NCBI RefSeq assembly: GCF_010389155.1
Contig: NC_057764.1
Coordinates: forward strand, 43,594,275 to 43,658,274
Source: Erigeron canadensis
Lineage: Eukaryota > Streptophyta > Magnoliopsida > Asterales > Asteraceae
DNA length: 64,000 bases
Direction: 5' to 3'
The notes below the pieces were generated by a model. The model saw only the letters and a list, made by a program, of their open reading frames with translations, was not told the DNA's origin and did not search any database. Below, one piece after another: positions 45,109 through 57,466 of the stretch. Numbering within the stretch: position 1 is the first letter of the stretch; each line of letters opens with the position of its first letter. Both the position numbers and the translations under genes were made by a program.

Positions 45109-45870
45109 ATCTCTCATTTCTTTGTATATAATTCCTTTTTTTTTGCTGTTCCAGTGATCTCTCAGGTCTCAGTATATAATGCATATCATTTTTCCCACCT
45201 ATTGTCTGGTTTGGCTCTTGGATGCATCGTGGATGAGAACCAGCAAAGACAATTGAAGAGACCAAGAATCGTATGATATATCATATGCAAAGGTTTTCAG
45301 TAAATGTTCTTTAAATTTGTGTCTCGTCTCTGTTAACTGTTATTAGCTGGTTATTGCATCAGAGCTGCTTCATATGATAACCCTGAGTAAATATAACATC
45401 ATACATTATGGCTTATATACTGTTACGTGTTATCGTCAATGTTAGATCTGCCTTGCGATTCAGAGACATATAAATAAGAACTATCATTCATTGGTTTTCT
45501 TTTATATTTGTAACTTACTACGAAATTGTGAATACTGAATTGTACCGTTTATAACATGTATTTACTTGAAGCGAATGATTCTTTTACTGATTGGTGGTAT
45601 TTGAGCTGGTTTCGTTGCTAACTTTTGTTCCTTCCCATCCAAAATGGGACATAATAGTACCAAACTTATATCAGTGGATGTACCAAAGTTGGGACATGAT
45701 AGAAAAGTAAAATAGCTAATTGGTGTCTAAAATTGATTTTGAAATCTTAGAGCTCTTCAATCATGATGCAAGATTGCAACTGCAGATTTTGTATCTTCCA
45801 TAACATTTACAATATTTTTCCTATGAAAATTTATAGATTGTAAGGTTGTGGTCCTTTGGTGTGTGTGTTA
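45109..45870. other. 3' flank of the LEA_2 gene
   Basis: Presumed 3' UTR or a possible further exon: an open stretch in frame with a spliced exon 2 runs from about 45167 to 45272. Nothing else is recognised. Confidence 0.4.
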
Positions 45871-46836
45871 GGCCGGTGCTTATACACCGTCCTGCGGAGC
45901 GTCCTTACATGCCAAGACGCGGACGGTGTATAAACCTTGACCGTCCCGGTGTCTGCGTCCTATCACGAGTTCTTCCCCAAGAAGTTCGAAGACGTCCGTT
46001 GTGGGACCATTGTGGCCGCTTTTCCAACAGTAACATTATTTATTTCCTATTTAAACACTAACCTTATTCACATTTTAACACACAAACAATTCATCAAACA
46101 AATCTCTCATTTCATTTTAACACATAAACATTTCATTTCAAACACCACCTAAATTATGTCTACTTCATCATCAACAAGTGAGGAATACAATTTCCTTACC
46201 AACACCGCTACGCAAATGAATACGCTATTTAATCCAGAGATCGCATGCGCCGTTTTTGAACTCTTTAACGAAGAAGAATCAAACGATGACGCGTCTAGTT
46301 CACATGTTCCTAGACCCAGAAGGGTTTTATCACGAGATCATGCCGGATACGCGGTACGTTTATGGAATGATTACTTTTCCGATGCACCAACGTTTCCGGC
46401 CGATTATTTCCGAAGAAAATTTCGAATGCGCAAGCATATGTTTATCCGCATATGCCAAGCTATACACAGCTTTAGCGGCATCGAACCCTTGCCCGGAAAA
46501 TTACCGTCAATGTTGAAAAATGATGTTGTAATGTGTTTTTTTTTATTTGAATGGTGTTTTTTTAATAAACATTGTAATGTTTTTTTTAGTTTTGTGTTGT
46601 CTTTTAATTTTAGGTAATGTAATTTGTTTGTTTAATAATAAAATGTGTTTTTTTTAATTATATTTGAATGATATTTTGTTAATTAAAAAGAATATACAAG
46701 AATTGATGATGTGGCGAAGAAGTTCTGAAAAAGCTGTCCTTATAGACAGTGAGTGTCCTGAGAAAAGTCCTGGATTATATGATGTTGATGTGGCACTGAA
46801 GAAGTTCCAAAAAGACCCTCCTTATAAGCACATACC
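45871..46836 (+). mobile_element. PIF/Harbinger deletion derivative, 966 bp
   Basis: Terminal repeats GGCCGGTGCTTATA (left) and GGTATGTGCTTATA (right, reverse complement) are flanked by TTA at 45868-45870 and 46837-46839. It carries only the front part of a transposase gene (46156-46617), so it cannot move itself. The left end also holds an internal inverted pair, ACACCGTCC and GGACGGTGT, at about 45884-45930. Confidence 0.85.
46156..46617 (+). pseudogene. Truncated PIF/Harbinger transposase (N-terminal part)
   Basis: An open frame of 153 codons. Residues about 55-110 (RDHAGYAVRLWNDYF through YFRRKFRMRKHMFIRIC) are the N-terminal region typical of plant Harbinger transposases. After about residue 125 the sequence turns into phenylalanine-rich low-complexity translation of T-rich DNA. 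The DDE catalytic domain is absent. The element probably lost it by internal deletion. Confidence 0.8.
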
Positions 46837-49240
46837 TTAGATATAGTGACAAAGGAAGTGAATAAATGTTGCTGGCAAGTGTGTTGATTTGAAATAAATT
46901 AATGTGCCTTTGAGTTTCTATAATCGAATGAAAGAAGTGAAAAGGATATTAAATCCTATTGGAAGAAGTTGAATAAGCCATAGGCCCTTAGCAATATTGG
47001 GTAAAGTCTTCTATATATGTGTTATGAGCATGTACTTGATGTGTGCAATTGTGCCATAATGTGTTGGAGTTGATTCGGCAAATATTAGAGTTGATCTGAT
47101 AGATATTGGAATAGAAAAATTTTGGCTGTGAATTTAGGGTTTCTCTCTTGACAAACATAAACAGTAATTTCATATCATATCAGTAATAGAAATTACTACT
47201 AATATTTTACGGATCCACTTCTCATTTAAAATTTGTCAAAACATACCAATGCCCTTTATTAATATTATTAGTTTGGACTTCATATGTTACAAACCAAATG
47301 GTTTTAATATTAACTTCGATAAATTACAATTAATTTTAAACGTACGCAACTAGTTAAAAACTAACAATCCAACAAAATTCTTCTATTTTAACATTGAGGC
47401 AAATATACAATTTTTTTTAACAGCAAGTTTATTTTATAATAAAAGAAAGACTGATATAATAAGAAACTATGACCAGAAGTAGACAAGTACATTTACATCA
47501 CCATTTAAAAAAGAAAAAAATTACAAAAATAAGTTCATTCAAAACCAACTAATCTCTTTAAATTTGTCTCTGTTAGTCACCCATAAAAAAAGGAAATGAT
47601 ATAACTACAATAAGATTTATACATCTAAAACATTATCTAGTTGTAATTTGTGCATTAAAACTCATATTTTTGTTATAAATGGTTAAGTTAAGAAAAATGG
47701 AGTTTTAACATTGAGTTAATTATATTATTTTTAAATTTATAACATACACTTGTAACTTTTTTTTCCGAGGAAATAAGTAGAGTTGTTGACTTTGGTTAGA
47801 AAAGTGGATCGAGACATCGAGTAGTCACTTACACCTCATGTGATAACTGATAAGATTTGCTCACCGAATATATCACGTGCCCGAGCCATATGATACAGTG
47901 ATATACCACTTGTATAATTCAAATTAGTAAACTACCATCTCAGTCAACATCACATTTTTCTTCTTAAAAAAAACACTATAAAGTAGGTACACAACATATT
48001 CCATATTTCCATCATCCAACTTGAGTAATGATTTCAATACATATTCAAAACAAAGTAATATATACACCATTTTTCAATTCGTATATCTGTATGTTCCCAT
48101 ACTTTTAGTAGCTACTAGTTTTTACCCGTTTCATACTCATTTGCATTGCATCCATTGTTTCATTTCTCTCTTTATTATTCTAGTCGACTTGTGTTTAATT
48201 TTTATTATAACACGCATTTGGGCAATTCGTCAATTGTTATAGTACTAATTAAAGTTTCAGAACATCTAAACGATGACACTAAAAACTAAGTTTATATTAA
48301 GGGATTTGCCACTAGTTAGTAAATCCCTTATATTAATTAACCAAATTTTAGGAGTAGCCCAACAATAATAATTAAGGATGTCTTCCGCATCAGATTTTAT
48401 TTTAGGCAAACAGTTGTAGAAGAGTTGATTTCCATCACATGAAGAAAACAAAACATAAGTAGCATAAAGATCATATTTTGATTTCCGCCAATTTAGAATC
48501 ATATTTACGCTACCATTTTACGAAAAATCAAAAGTAACCATATAATCATATTTACGTTACCCTTATAAAATGTGACATAGGAGTATTTATTATTTATCCC
48601 AGTTTTCTCGAGTGAAATTTAAACACGCAACATAACTTTTATAGTATCAAATATCAAATCACAAATTAATGAGTAAGTCATTTATAATCATTCCACTTTG
48701 AAAAAGAAAAACACACTTATTCTAAAAAACTGAAAACTAATTAAATCATATAACTATTTTACTAAAATTAGAATATGCTTGATACTCCCTTTTCTTTTAT
48801 TTTTAAGTTTTGTTTACCAAAATTTTAAATTCATGACAGATTAATGGAGTATTATCGTGTTATCCGATCAAATTTTAACATCAAATTATCAATTCAAGAA
48901 TAAACACAATTCATATGAAAAAACACTATTTTAAAATCGAATCCAAACCTTATTTTAAGTGATGTTAATACCATCATTTTTTTTATCAATGTATCACAAT
49001 GTACAAATTATACAACTGACAATACAAAACAAACATGCACAGTTATAAACTTATGATACATTTATGGGGGAAAAAATGAAATTAATATCAATTTCTAAAA
49101 CTTATGATCCCTTGGCTTTATACTAACTCTAATGCTGATTGATCTAAGTCTTACTTGTTGATACCCTTCTTATTAAGTTTTTATTACTTATTATATTATA
49201 TTATATATATATACATTTTTTCAATTATAAATTTTAAGGT
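46837..49240. other. AT-rich gap
   Basis: About 2.4 kb with no recognisable gene; short open frames have no similarity I can name. Very AT-rich with T- and A-tracts. Confidence 0.45.
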
Positions 49241-49505
49241 CGCTTTTGGTTCACAGAATCTGATAGAATTTGATGGAATTGGAATTGAATTTCATTCCTT
49301 AGTGCGTTTGATTGCACAAAGAAGAGGGAATCTCATTTCATAGGAATATAAACATTCTATCATTTGATGAAATCTCCATTCCTTGAGGATGGAGGAAGGA
49401 ATTTCATTCCTTCCATCACTTGAATTTTCAAAAAATCAAAAACATTCCGTCAAATTCTATTCCTTCAAATTCCAATTCCTTTAAAAGATTTTATTCCTTC
49501 TCAAA
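49241..49505. mobile_element. Probable MITE with GGAATT-rich inverted arms
   Basis: The left part (AGAATCTGATAGAATTTGATG, GGAATTGGAATTGAATTTC) is roughly the reverse complement of the right part (CAAATTCTATTCC, CAAATTCCAATTCC). The arms are imperfect and the ends not sharply defined. Elements of this look are common near plant genes. It ends about 270 bp before the small gene at 49777. Confidence 0.5.
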
Positions 49506-49776
49506 ACATTATAGAATACTGTACTCATTGCACTAGATATAATCACTTAATCAGATCATATGAACAAACAAATACAGTATATAATAGAAAACGACATATA
49601 ACGATCAAGTTCACCCACAGGAACCCCACACCAACTTCCTTATAAAAAGCCCACATGCCCCTCCACTTATTTTCCTCATAAAGCACCTCAAATTAAAGCA
49701 TTTTTCATTTTCATTTTTTACACTTACATAATCTTCTGCATTTTCATTCTAAAAAATAAATAAATAATTTGCCACC

Positions 49777-50103
49777 ATGGAAACCACAGTGAGTTGCTGC
49801 TGGAGCCGTAGAGCAACTGATTACAAAGAGCTTCTAACGCTAAGCGTCTCGTCATCGAAAGCACGCATAATTATTTGGAGACTTTTGTTGACAAAATTTA
49901 AAAAAGTTAAGAAAAATTACATGTACAGGTTTTCAGATACTAGTACTACAAGGTTTAGTTATGAAGCTTATGAGTATGCTCAAAACTTTGATCATGGTTT
50001 AATGTCTAATGATGATTTTGAAGATTTGTCGAGGTCTTTTTCGGCTCGTTTTGCTGTTCCTAGTAATGCCATTGTTCATCGTAAGCGATTAGTTGCTAAT
50101 TAA
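49777..50103 (+). CDS. Small plant protein of unknown function, 108 residues
   Basis: A single-exon frame with an excellent start context (GCCACCATGG). A TATA-like TATAAAAA lies about 135 bp upstream at about 49641. The N-terminal part has a Cys-Cys-Trp patch, then a basic helix (about 30-48, with KFKKVKKN). The C-terminal half contains YEAYEYAQNFDHG and DLSRSFSARFA, which recall a group of short plant proteins with the pattern YxxxxYAxNFD followed by FSxRF. Their function is not known to me. No signal peptide or clear membrane span is visible. Start context and family-like motifs favour a real gene. Confidence 0.75.
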   Translation: METTVSCCWSRRATDYKELLTLSVSSSKARIIIWRLLLTKFKKVKKNYMYRFSDTSTTRFSYEAYEYAQNFDHGLMSNDDFEDLSRSFSARFAVPSNAIVHRKRLVAN

Positions 50104-51232
50104 TTGATCATCATCAAGATTTAATTACTTCTTTTTTAATGAAAATGATCGATTTGGAATGTAATCGTTGTAGTTTATTATTGTTTTAAAGTTAATTAGT
50201 TGTATGTTAGTTTTGATCTTTTTAAGGAAATGTAATCGTGTACTTGCTTGAAGTTCTGTTTTCTCACAAGATTTTATGGTGAACTATTTTGGGGTGCATA
50301 GAGAAAATGTTAACCAGTAAAAAATAAAAAAACCGATTAGACGGCTACATGAAGTCCGAAACGATTTGTCAATTTCTGAATGGATGATCAAATATTTGTC
50401 GTGTTATGTTTTTTCCATGTCTTCATTTACAAGCGAGTTAAGATGCTTGAAGGCACTATTTATTTTATGCTAGCTATTATCATTTGGCCCTACTTTTTTG
50501 TTACTTCTTTTCTATATATTTCTATTTGTATGACTTGTATATTCATATATAAGTTAAAATCACTTTCATATTAGGCCTGTTATGTGACTTCAAGTTATCT
50601 TAAAGTGACATGAGTTCAACTCGATCATTAGAGCTTATTGTGCAACAATTTATAGTGAATACCACTAACTTTCTTTAAAATGCATGAGCTAAAGTAGTGT
50701 ACGTTAAAACCTTTGATAAAATTAAAACGATTTATAGTCCGTTGACAAATCTTAACAATGTAATTCTAATACCACATATATATATATATATATATATTAT
50801 CAAATAACCAACTTTGGTTTGACAGTTTGATTAATTAAGCTGCTGGTATCCATTAAATATACTTAAACATTTAGTCCTAATGAAGTATGGCATCCGGTCC
50901 ACGCAAAGTTGCTACGACAAATAACTTTGCATCATTTTTTCAACCTTTTGGCGTTTTCTGGATTTCACATGGTTAGTTTATGATAGTCACCGCCAAAGTG
51001 TTAGAGATTAGTTGTTTTTCTTTACTATTTTTCATTATCATTTCAAGAATCCAAGTTCGATCTTGTAATTTGTACGTATTATTTTGTGTTTTTTGAATGA
51101 CTGATTTTTTATTTTTTAATTTCCTGTAAAATCATTTCAAATTTGTATTAAAATGACCGGTTTAAGTACTGTATGTCACATTAGTATTTTGTTCTTGTAA
51201 ATTTCAAGATATGATATATTATTTAGGCGGCT
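50104..51232. other. 3' flank of the small gene and AT-rich gap
   Basis: Contains a TA microsatellite at about 50776-50798. No further gene is recognised. Confidence 0.4.
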
Positions 51233-51468
51233 GGTATTCCCACCACTTTTTTGGTAATTAAATCAAACTATTTGCAGCGATTATCGCTGCAAATAGTGGT
51301 GTTTTTGTCCATATCCAACTATTTGCAGCGATTACTGACAAGGGACCCGTTATTTTTTGCCAAATTTGCCATTACAAACAGGGGGCCCGCACTATTTGCA
51401 GCAACTATCGCTGCAATGCTGCAAATAGTAGGTATGGCCTAGATACCAAAAAGCTTGGTTGGGATATA
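51233..51468. mobile_element. Small inverted-repeat element with nested palindromes
   Basis: The outer ends form an imperfect inverted repeat: TATTCCCACCACTTTTTTGG on the left against TATATCCCAACCAAGC and TTTTTGGTA, the reverse complement of the right. Inside, the unit ACTATTTGCAGCGAT occurs at 51267 and 51318 and, varied, at 51391. At 51267-51297 it forms a perfect 31-base palindrome with 15-base arms and a single central base. At 51391-51429 a second hairpin has 13-base arms. No protein is encoded. Confidence 0.8.
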
Positions 51469-53085
51469 AATCCCTTATATTTATCACAACGGTTAACACA
51501 TACGTACTATCAATAAAGGTTTGACCATAGTTTTGGTTCAGTGATCCCACCGATCTAGTGACAATTTCAAGTCAATAATCAAATTTTTTAAACACTGATT
51601 CGGAGAATTTAGTATTATACTATGCTTATATTCCAAATTCCAATCTCCAATTAGCATTTTCAATGTTTAAAAAAAGCATGCTAGTCCATATATCACATTG
51701 GATACTGAGTATATGTGAACATGGTTAAGATTCTAATGACTAAAATCAAGCATTTAAATATTTGGAGATCACAGCAGAAACATGCAGTCGGCTGAAATTA
51801 CTATTATTCACTTACTGTTCTTTTTGCTAATAATCTTCTTTCAAGCTTAGATCTTTGTATAATTATAAGCAACTATTCCATCCACATTGTAACGTACAAG
51901 TCCAACATTGGTATTTGGTTGCTAGCATAAAATTAAATAATGAATACCCAATTATTATTTAAGTTATAAATGCATTGTAATGCTACATAATATAACAGAA
52001 CCAAATAAAAATACAAATATATTAGTTTAAATTGGCTATGAATTGTCAATTAAGTGCCTCGGGTAAGGTTTGAGTCTCATTCTTTGTATTTGTGAGGATG
52101 AACTAGAGAGGATGTTTTCGTAAGTCCTAAATAACATCTTAAACATTCGTCTAGCTTTTTTTAGTACCAAAATATAAAAAAACGCATTAAATCTCAACAC
52201 ATCTTTAAGCCTACTTTTCAATATAACACATTAAACAACTTTTTTTTAATACGAGTATAATACATGTACCTTGTGAAGGGTGGAAAAATATTGCTCGTTT
52301 CACCTATTTCAACCTTTGACCCGGCCTTGACTTCTATTGCTTACTGTACATATTACCCAAAAATACAACCCTAGCTTTGTGAAGTGCGGAAAAATATATT
52401 GGTCGTTTCATACGAGTTTGAGTATTCAAATTCGTTCACTTATTATGTGCAATGATCGAGGATAAACGATTAACTCCGAGAGCTAGCATGTTTAACGTCA
52501 ATCACATAGCTGGGAGTAGTATAAGCTTTAATTCGACAACAAATTACGAAACAGTCACAATATATATTGAATAAGAAATGACACCTGCTAGTAAGTATTA
52601 ATTTTTTGGGGAAAAAACAAAGACGAGAATGTTAATCTATAGGGATGCAGAACAGAACAGAACAGGATAGAAGATGGTCCTTCCCTAAAGGTGTCACACA
52701 TTAACCACCAGGCCCAATAATGGTGAGAGGGTTTGTCTGTACTTTGTAAGAAGAAAAGTGAACCCATGTATTACCCCCTAGTTCTTTTTTATGGTTTGCC
52801 CAAATTCTTTACCTTTGTCCCCATCACATTTATTTCATCATGCACACCGTCTTTCTTAAAATTCTATCATGAAATAAAACCTATAATGTCATTTTATGAT
52901 CTTATACTCGAGCAGTCGAGCTTATAAAGTTTAGTATACTAATTACTGAACTTTAAAGAAGTAACGACCGATGACACCCATCTTAGTCTACCTTTAGCCT
53001 TTCTCATATAAGGGACAAAACAACTAGAATTGATAGTGTGTGATCATGAGAGAGAGAGGTGTGGATTGTGTTGACCTCAAGATAA
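51469..53085. other. AT-rich gap
   Basis: No gene is recognised. A short diverged direct repeat occurs at about 52268-52300 and 52375-52410 (shared TTGTGAAG and GGAAAAATAT). Confidence 0.4.
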
Positions 53086-54934
53086 TGGGCAAGGGTGTAG
53101 TGCCACACTTGTGACTAATTGGCAAAAATTGGCAAGAAACAAACCAATCACAAGTCACAACATGTTCGAAGATTTTTTTGCCCAAAACTAGCCAAACTTT
53201 GCCAAATTACATATAGTCCCAATTTTTTTTTGTCAATTTGCCAATTGAAAATATTTTCAAAAGAAACCTTACACTTTTATTAAAAACACAATACAACTAA
53301 ATAAAACATTACATTTATTTAAAACATAAAACACACAAAGACTTAAAAAATAAAAAACAAGATCACTAAACATTGATATCTAGATCTCCCACGTGTTCCG
53401 TAATATCACGACGTAACATGTAATGCGTCTCTTCGGTACATAAGCGATAGAGAAAATTAGGGTCGGTAGCACGAATATCGTTAGGAGGATCCCTGATGTA
53501 CACCGGTGATATCGCGTTGCCGTCATCCTTGAGTATCATGTTATGTAAAATAACACACGCATACATCGCGTTAATGATCTTTTCTTTGTCCCTCATCCGT
53601 GTCGGTCGTTCGATGATCGCCCACTTGTTCTTCAGAAGCCCGAATGCTCGCTCAACGTCTTTTCTCGTGGACTCTTGGAGTTTCTTCAAAACCTTCTCCT
53701 TTCTCGCGACCGGGTATGCATACGCCTTGAGAAAACAAGATCATAGTGGGTAAATACCATCCCCTAGATAGTATCCTCTATCGTAACGGTGCCCGTTTAC
53801 GGTAAAGCCGTACTCAGGAGACTTCCCATTCACCTCGGGAATAAACAATGGTGATTGCTTCAAAACATTGATGTCATTGTTTGAGCCCGCAACACCGAAA
53901 TACGCATGTCAAAACCATAAATCATAGGAAGCAACGGCCTCAAGTATGATAGTCGGGCGGTCATGATCACCCCGGTGGTATTGCCCACGCAAACTATGTG
54001 GACAATTTCTCCAACTCTAGTGGGTACAGTCGATGCTACCGATCATGCCAGGAAAATGATGTCGGGCTTCATGCGCCTCATATAAACACGCAACATCGTG
54101 GCTAGTCGGAGAACGCAAATACTCTTCACCATAAAGATACTTTATGGCAATGCAAAAGTTGCCTAGACACTCACGAGTCGTTATAGTAGAGAACGACAAC
54201 CCCTCATCGTAGTTGTCAGCGAGGTTGTCGTATGCGAGTTGTTGTAGCGCGCACGTGCACTTTTGAATCGCCGAGAACCCTCTAATACCCGCCGCATTCC
54301 CCGAAGACCGAAACCATGGAAATGCTGCAGTGATATCTTCCACGATTTTCAAAAACAACCTCCTCGACATACGATATCTCTAGCGAAAGACATCGTCCTC
54401 AAACATCGGCTCATCCACAAAGTACATGTTCATCAATCTTTCATGAGCCGAGTGCCGATCTCTCTAAATATATCTTCGTGAGTTTGCAGAAGAAGATGCA
54501 GTGTCTTCTTCTAAGGCTGCAAGAGCAACAGACGCCAAAAACTCGAAGCCGCCAGAAGACGATGACGACGGGAATTCAGGAATTATGTACATGGGTAGTT
54601 CATCGTTAGACATTTTGCCTTATGAAATTTGATAGTTTGGTGTTTGATTGTATGTGATTGTAGTGATGTATGTGATAGTTTGTTGTTTGATTGTTTGATA
54701 AATATGTGTTTGTATATATAGAAGATGGAAAAGGAAAAAAAAAAAAAAACTCCCAACGTTCAAATCTCACAAAAAACAAAAAAAAAAGGTCAACAAGGAC
54801 ACTCCCAACGTTCACTTTGATCGGCCAAAACTAGCCGATGTAGTATGCCAATTCTTGCCGAGTGACGTGCTATAGCATTGCCGATTTAGCCGATGGTTTT
54901 TGTCGATAAAATTAGCCGACTACACCCTTGCCCC
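53086..54934 (-). mobile_element. PIF/Harbinger transposon, 1849 bp, ends intact
   Basis: Terminal repeats TGGGCAAGGGTGTAGT (left) and GGGGCAAGGGTGTAGT (right, reverse complement) are flanked by TAA at 53083-53085 and 54935-54937. The whole interior is occupied by a single decayed transposase frame on the minus strand plus short non-coding ends. Both ends and target duplication are intact, so it could be mobilised by a related transposase supplied elsewhere. Confidence 0.9.
53366..54613 (-). pseudogene. PIF/Harbinger DDE transposase, inactivated by stop codons
   Basis: One continuous reading frame of 416 codons from ATG at 54613 to the stop at 53366, with no frameshift but five internal stops. 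The protein parts match Harbinger/ALP1-like nucleases. A serine-rich N-terminus is followed by MSRRLFLKIVEDI, then IGSIDCTH with the first catalytic Asp, SNNDINVL with the probable second Asp, and DVERAFGLLKNKW with the catalytic Glu. Two stops are TGA and three TAG. At three of them the family usually has Trp (TGG), so single G-to-A transitions explain them, consistent with deamination of methylated cytosines. Not functional. Confidence 0.88.
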
Positions 54935-54937
54935 TAA

Positions 54938-55953
54938 GAGCATTCGGGCATGTATGGGAACCTTGTGAAGTTTGTCGGCTACTTGACATACATGTTTGGT
55001 AATGTATGACTAAAAAATATGATGTACAATTTACCTCTTTGTAGTTATAAAGATAATGAACAGAGTATAAAGTTTGAAGAAAGAAAACTCAAAGTACATG
55101 TGTTAATCATAAACGAATGGAAAGTGATATTCGGATCATTTATTTTGATGGATGTACCACAACTATGCATTATCGGCTTGTACTGTCAGCTATACAATAT
55201 GTACATTGTGGTACATTAATCAAAGATAGTGATACAAATATTACTTGGATCCCTAAATGAATTAGGCTCATAAATTATTATTCATACTAATTTTTAGGTT
55301 TACATACACATATATTGGTACTCTCGAGTTACTTAGTTAACCACATATTCACACACTTAACCTTTGGTCTTTTAGGAGAAAGAAGATAGGGCCTAGCTTA
55401 TGAAGAATATTTCAACAAGGTTTGGTCAAAGGGTATGGACCAGGGCTCTTAGCTAGCTAGCCCCCCTACTAACAACATACTTGATGTCTGACATTGGCAT
55501 GAACTGATCATATATATGTAGTAGATCTTTCTTGAATATTTCAAAAATCTGATGACATCACAAGAAATGAACACATGTCTGACCGATCCTCATGGCATTT
55601 GAAGAACAAAGACTGGATTACTGTAATTAAACAACATCCAACCGTTCAAAACAACTAAAAAAAACATCCTAGCACAAAACTTTTACAAAGAGTAGAAGAT
55701 ACAAGTTATATATAATCCTAGGAGGACATCCAAGCTTTGAAAATTATATAAACAAACCAACATAAATTCATATATAATACAAGTTTATATGACGACAAAA
55801 AGAGAAACGATAGCATTATAGCAACATAATAATTAAAAAAATATGGAATAAAAAGAGAATTAATAGAAAATTATATTCTGTCGGAACTCAGAAGTAGGAA
55901 AATTTTGCTCTAAGAATGAAAAAGCAATCTAAAAAGTAAAAATAAAAGTATAT
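54938..55953. other. AT-rich gap before the tRNA gene
   Basis: No gene is recognised; the open frame at 55019-55219 has no known similarity. Confidence 0.4.
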
Positions 55954-56037
55954 TGTCAGAAGTGGGATTTGAACCCACGCCCTCTCTCGAAGACCAGAAC
56001 TTGAGTCTGGCGCCTTAGACCACTCGGCCATCCTGAC
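55954..56037 (-). tRNA. tRNA-Leu (anticodon CAA)
   Basis: On the minus strand an 84-nt cloverleaf runs from GTCAGGA to TTCTGAC plus discriminator A. The acceptor stem pairs GTCAGGA with TTCTGAC, with one G-T wobble. The D-arm/A-box reads TGGCCGAGTGG, and the anticodon stem CCAGA/TCTGG encloses CTCAAGT, giving CAA. A long variable arm typical of tRNA-Leu follows, and the B-box is GGTTCAAATCC. No intron is present. A T-run just downstream (TTTTATTTTT) can terminate RNA polymerase III. All expected parts are intact. Confidence 0.96.
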
Positions 56038-56462
56038 GTTGATGTTCGTTAAGCATAGTTGATAATTAAGTATTAAGTTTATGAAATATGGAATAAAATT
56101 GTAAAATCGGATTATTATAATTTAACTTTAAGTCTCTGATGAGGATGATGTTATGTACACTTTTATTTTACTCTAACTTTAAGTACTTTCCTTACAAATT
56201 TTTTATCTACGTGACTAACAAAAAAGTTATAAACATTACAAAAGCGAAAACAGTAAAAATCTATATTATAGTCGTTTATCAAAAAGGTTTAACGTGTTGG
56301 GCCACATCCAGTTTAAAACTTGTATTATGGCGTTATGCACCCAACTAGGCACAATAAGAAGAAAAGAAAAAAGTTTCTTTTGTAGAAGGTGATTTACGAA
56401 AGCAACCAACATTCTAAAAATTCACAGTTTGATATTGGTTTCCAAGATGGCGAGATCGAAGG

Positions 56463-56497
<35 letters not shown>

Positions 56498-57466
56498 TAC
56501 ACGAGGTATGGCATAGTTGAATTATCTTGCATGTGATATATCTTTTTCATGTTTGATACTTGTGTGAATTGCACGTTCCGAACCCTTTAAGATCGACACA
56601 ATTTGCCAGCTCTTTATATGAAAATTTGAAATGAAGCGGTGGTGATACCTATCTATTTTACTAAGCTTCAAAGATGGGCTGCAATGCTATGGATACAGAT
56701 AAGAATAGCATGGCTGCGTTGATGCATGAAATGGCACTAGCTAGCTTGTCGAATATACAAGACAGCCTTGTCTGAGAAAGGAAGGATAGCTCAATGTAGC
56801 CTTTGTCAAAATTGTGCATGCAGGCTTCAAGAAAGACACCAAGTGAAGTGAATATATTGTTTCATTCTTTTGACCACTGTTCAGGAGGAAAAGATCTGGA
56901 TGATGTTTTGCTCCAGCACTTTGCTGAAAAGTCAGGGTGGAATACCAAATTGATGTATGCAAGGGCTTGCTTCATTTGATATTTTGATCGATCCACATAA
57001 GAATACCGGTAGTATTTCTTCCAAAACCATTTGACAAAGAACCAAGCCATTTATAGTCATTCAAGAGTATCAAGTATAACAGGCGGCCTATGGAGGATAA
57101 TGTTGGCGCCATTGAGAATAAAATGTTCAACACATATACCATACTAATGGGAAGTAAAAATCCGAATCATGGCAGACGCTGTAACAATGGCTATGTACTA
57201 GAATAACATAAAATTCTTATTTTGTACACTATTTTGCGCCTGGGTATCAAAGCTTGGGCGCACGTCCACCGTTGGTCGTTTAAACTAAAGTTTTAAATTC
57301 CACAGCTATATGTCTATATTGTGCATTAAAGAAGAAATTGCTTTTTGCATCAAATTACATTACCTTAAACTTAAACAACACTCGCTATGCTTTGCAAAAG
57401 TTGTGTTTTTTGAGCAACATATAATCCAGGCTCAACTTAGAGGTGACTGGCTGATCCAGGGACTAC
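56038..57466. other. Intergenic DNA
   Basis: Contains a TA microsatellite at 56466-56494. Two overlapping open frames on the minus strand (56741-57050) have no similarity I can name and are not called genes. Confidence 0.4.

Noticed and set aside
56741..57050. Two overlapping minus-strand open frames
   Set aside because: No recognisable motif, no splice-supported extension and ordinary composition; not enough to call a gene.
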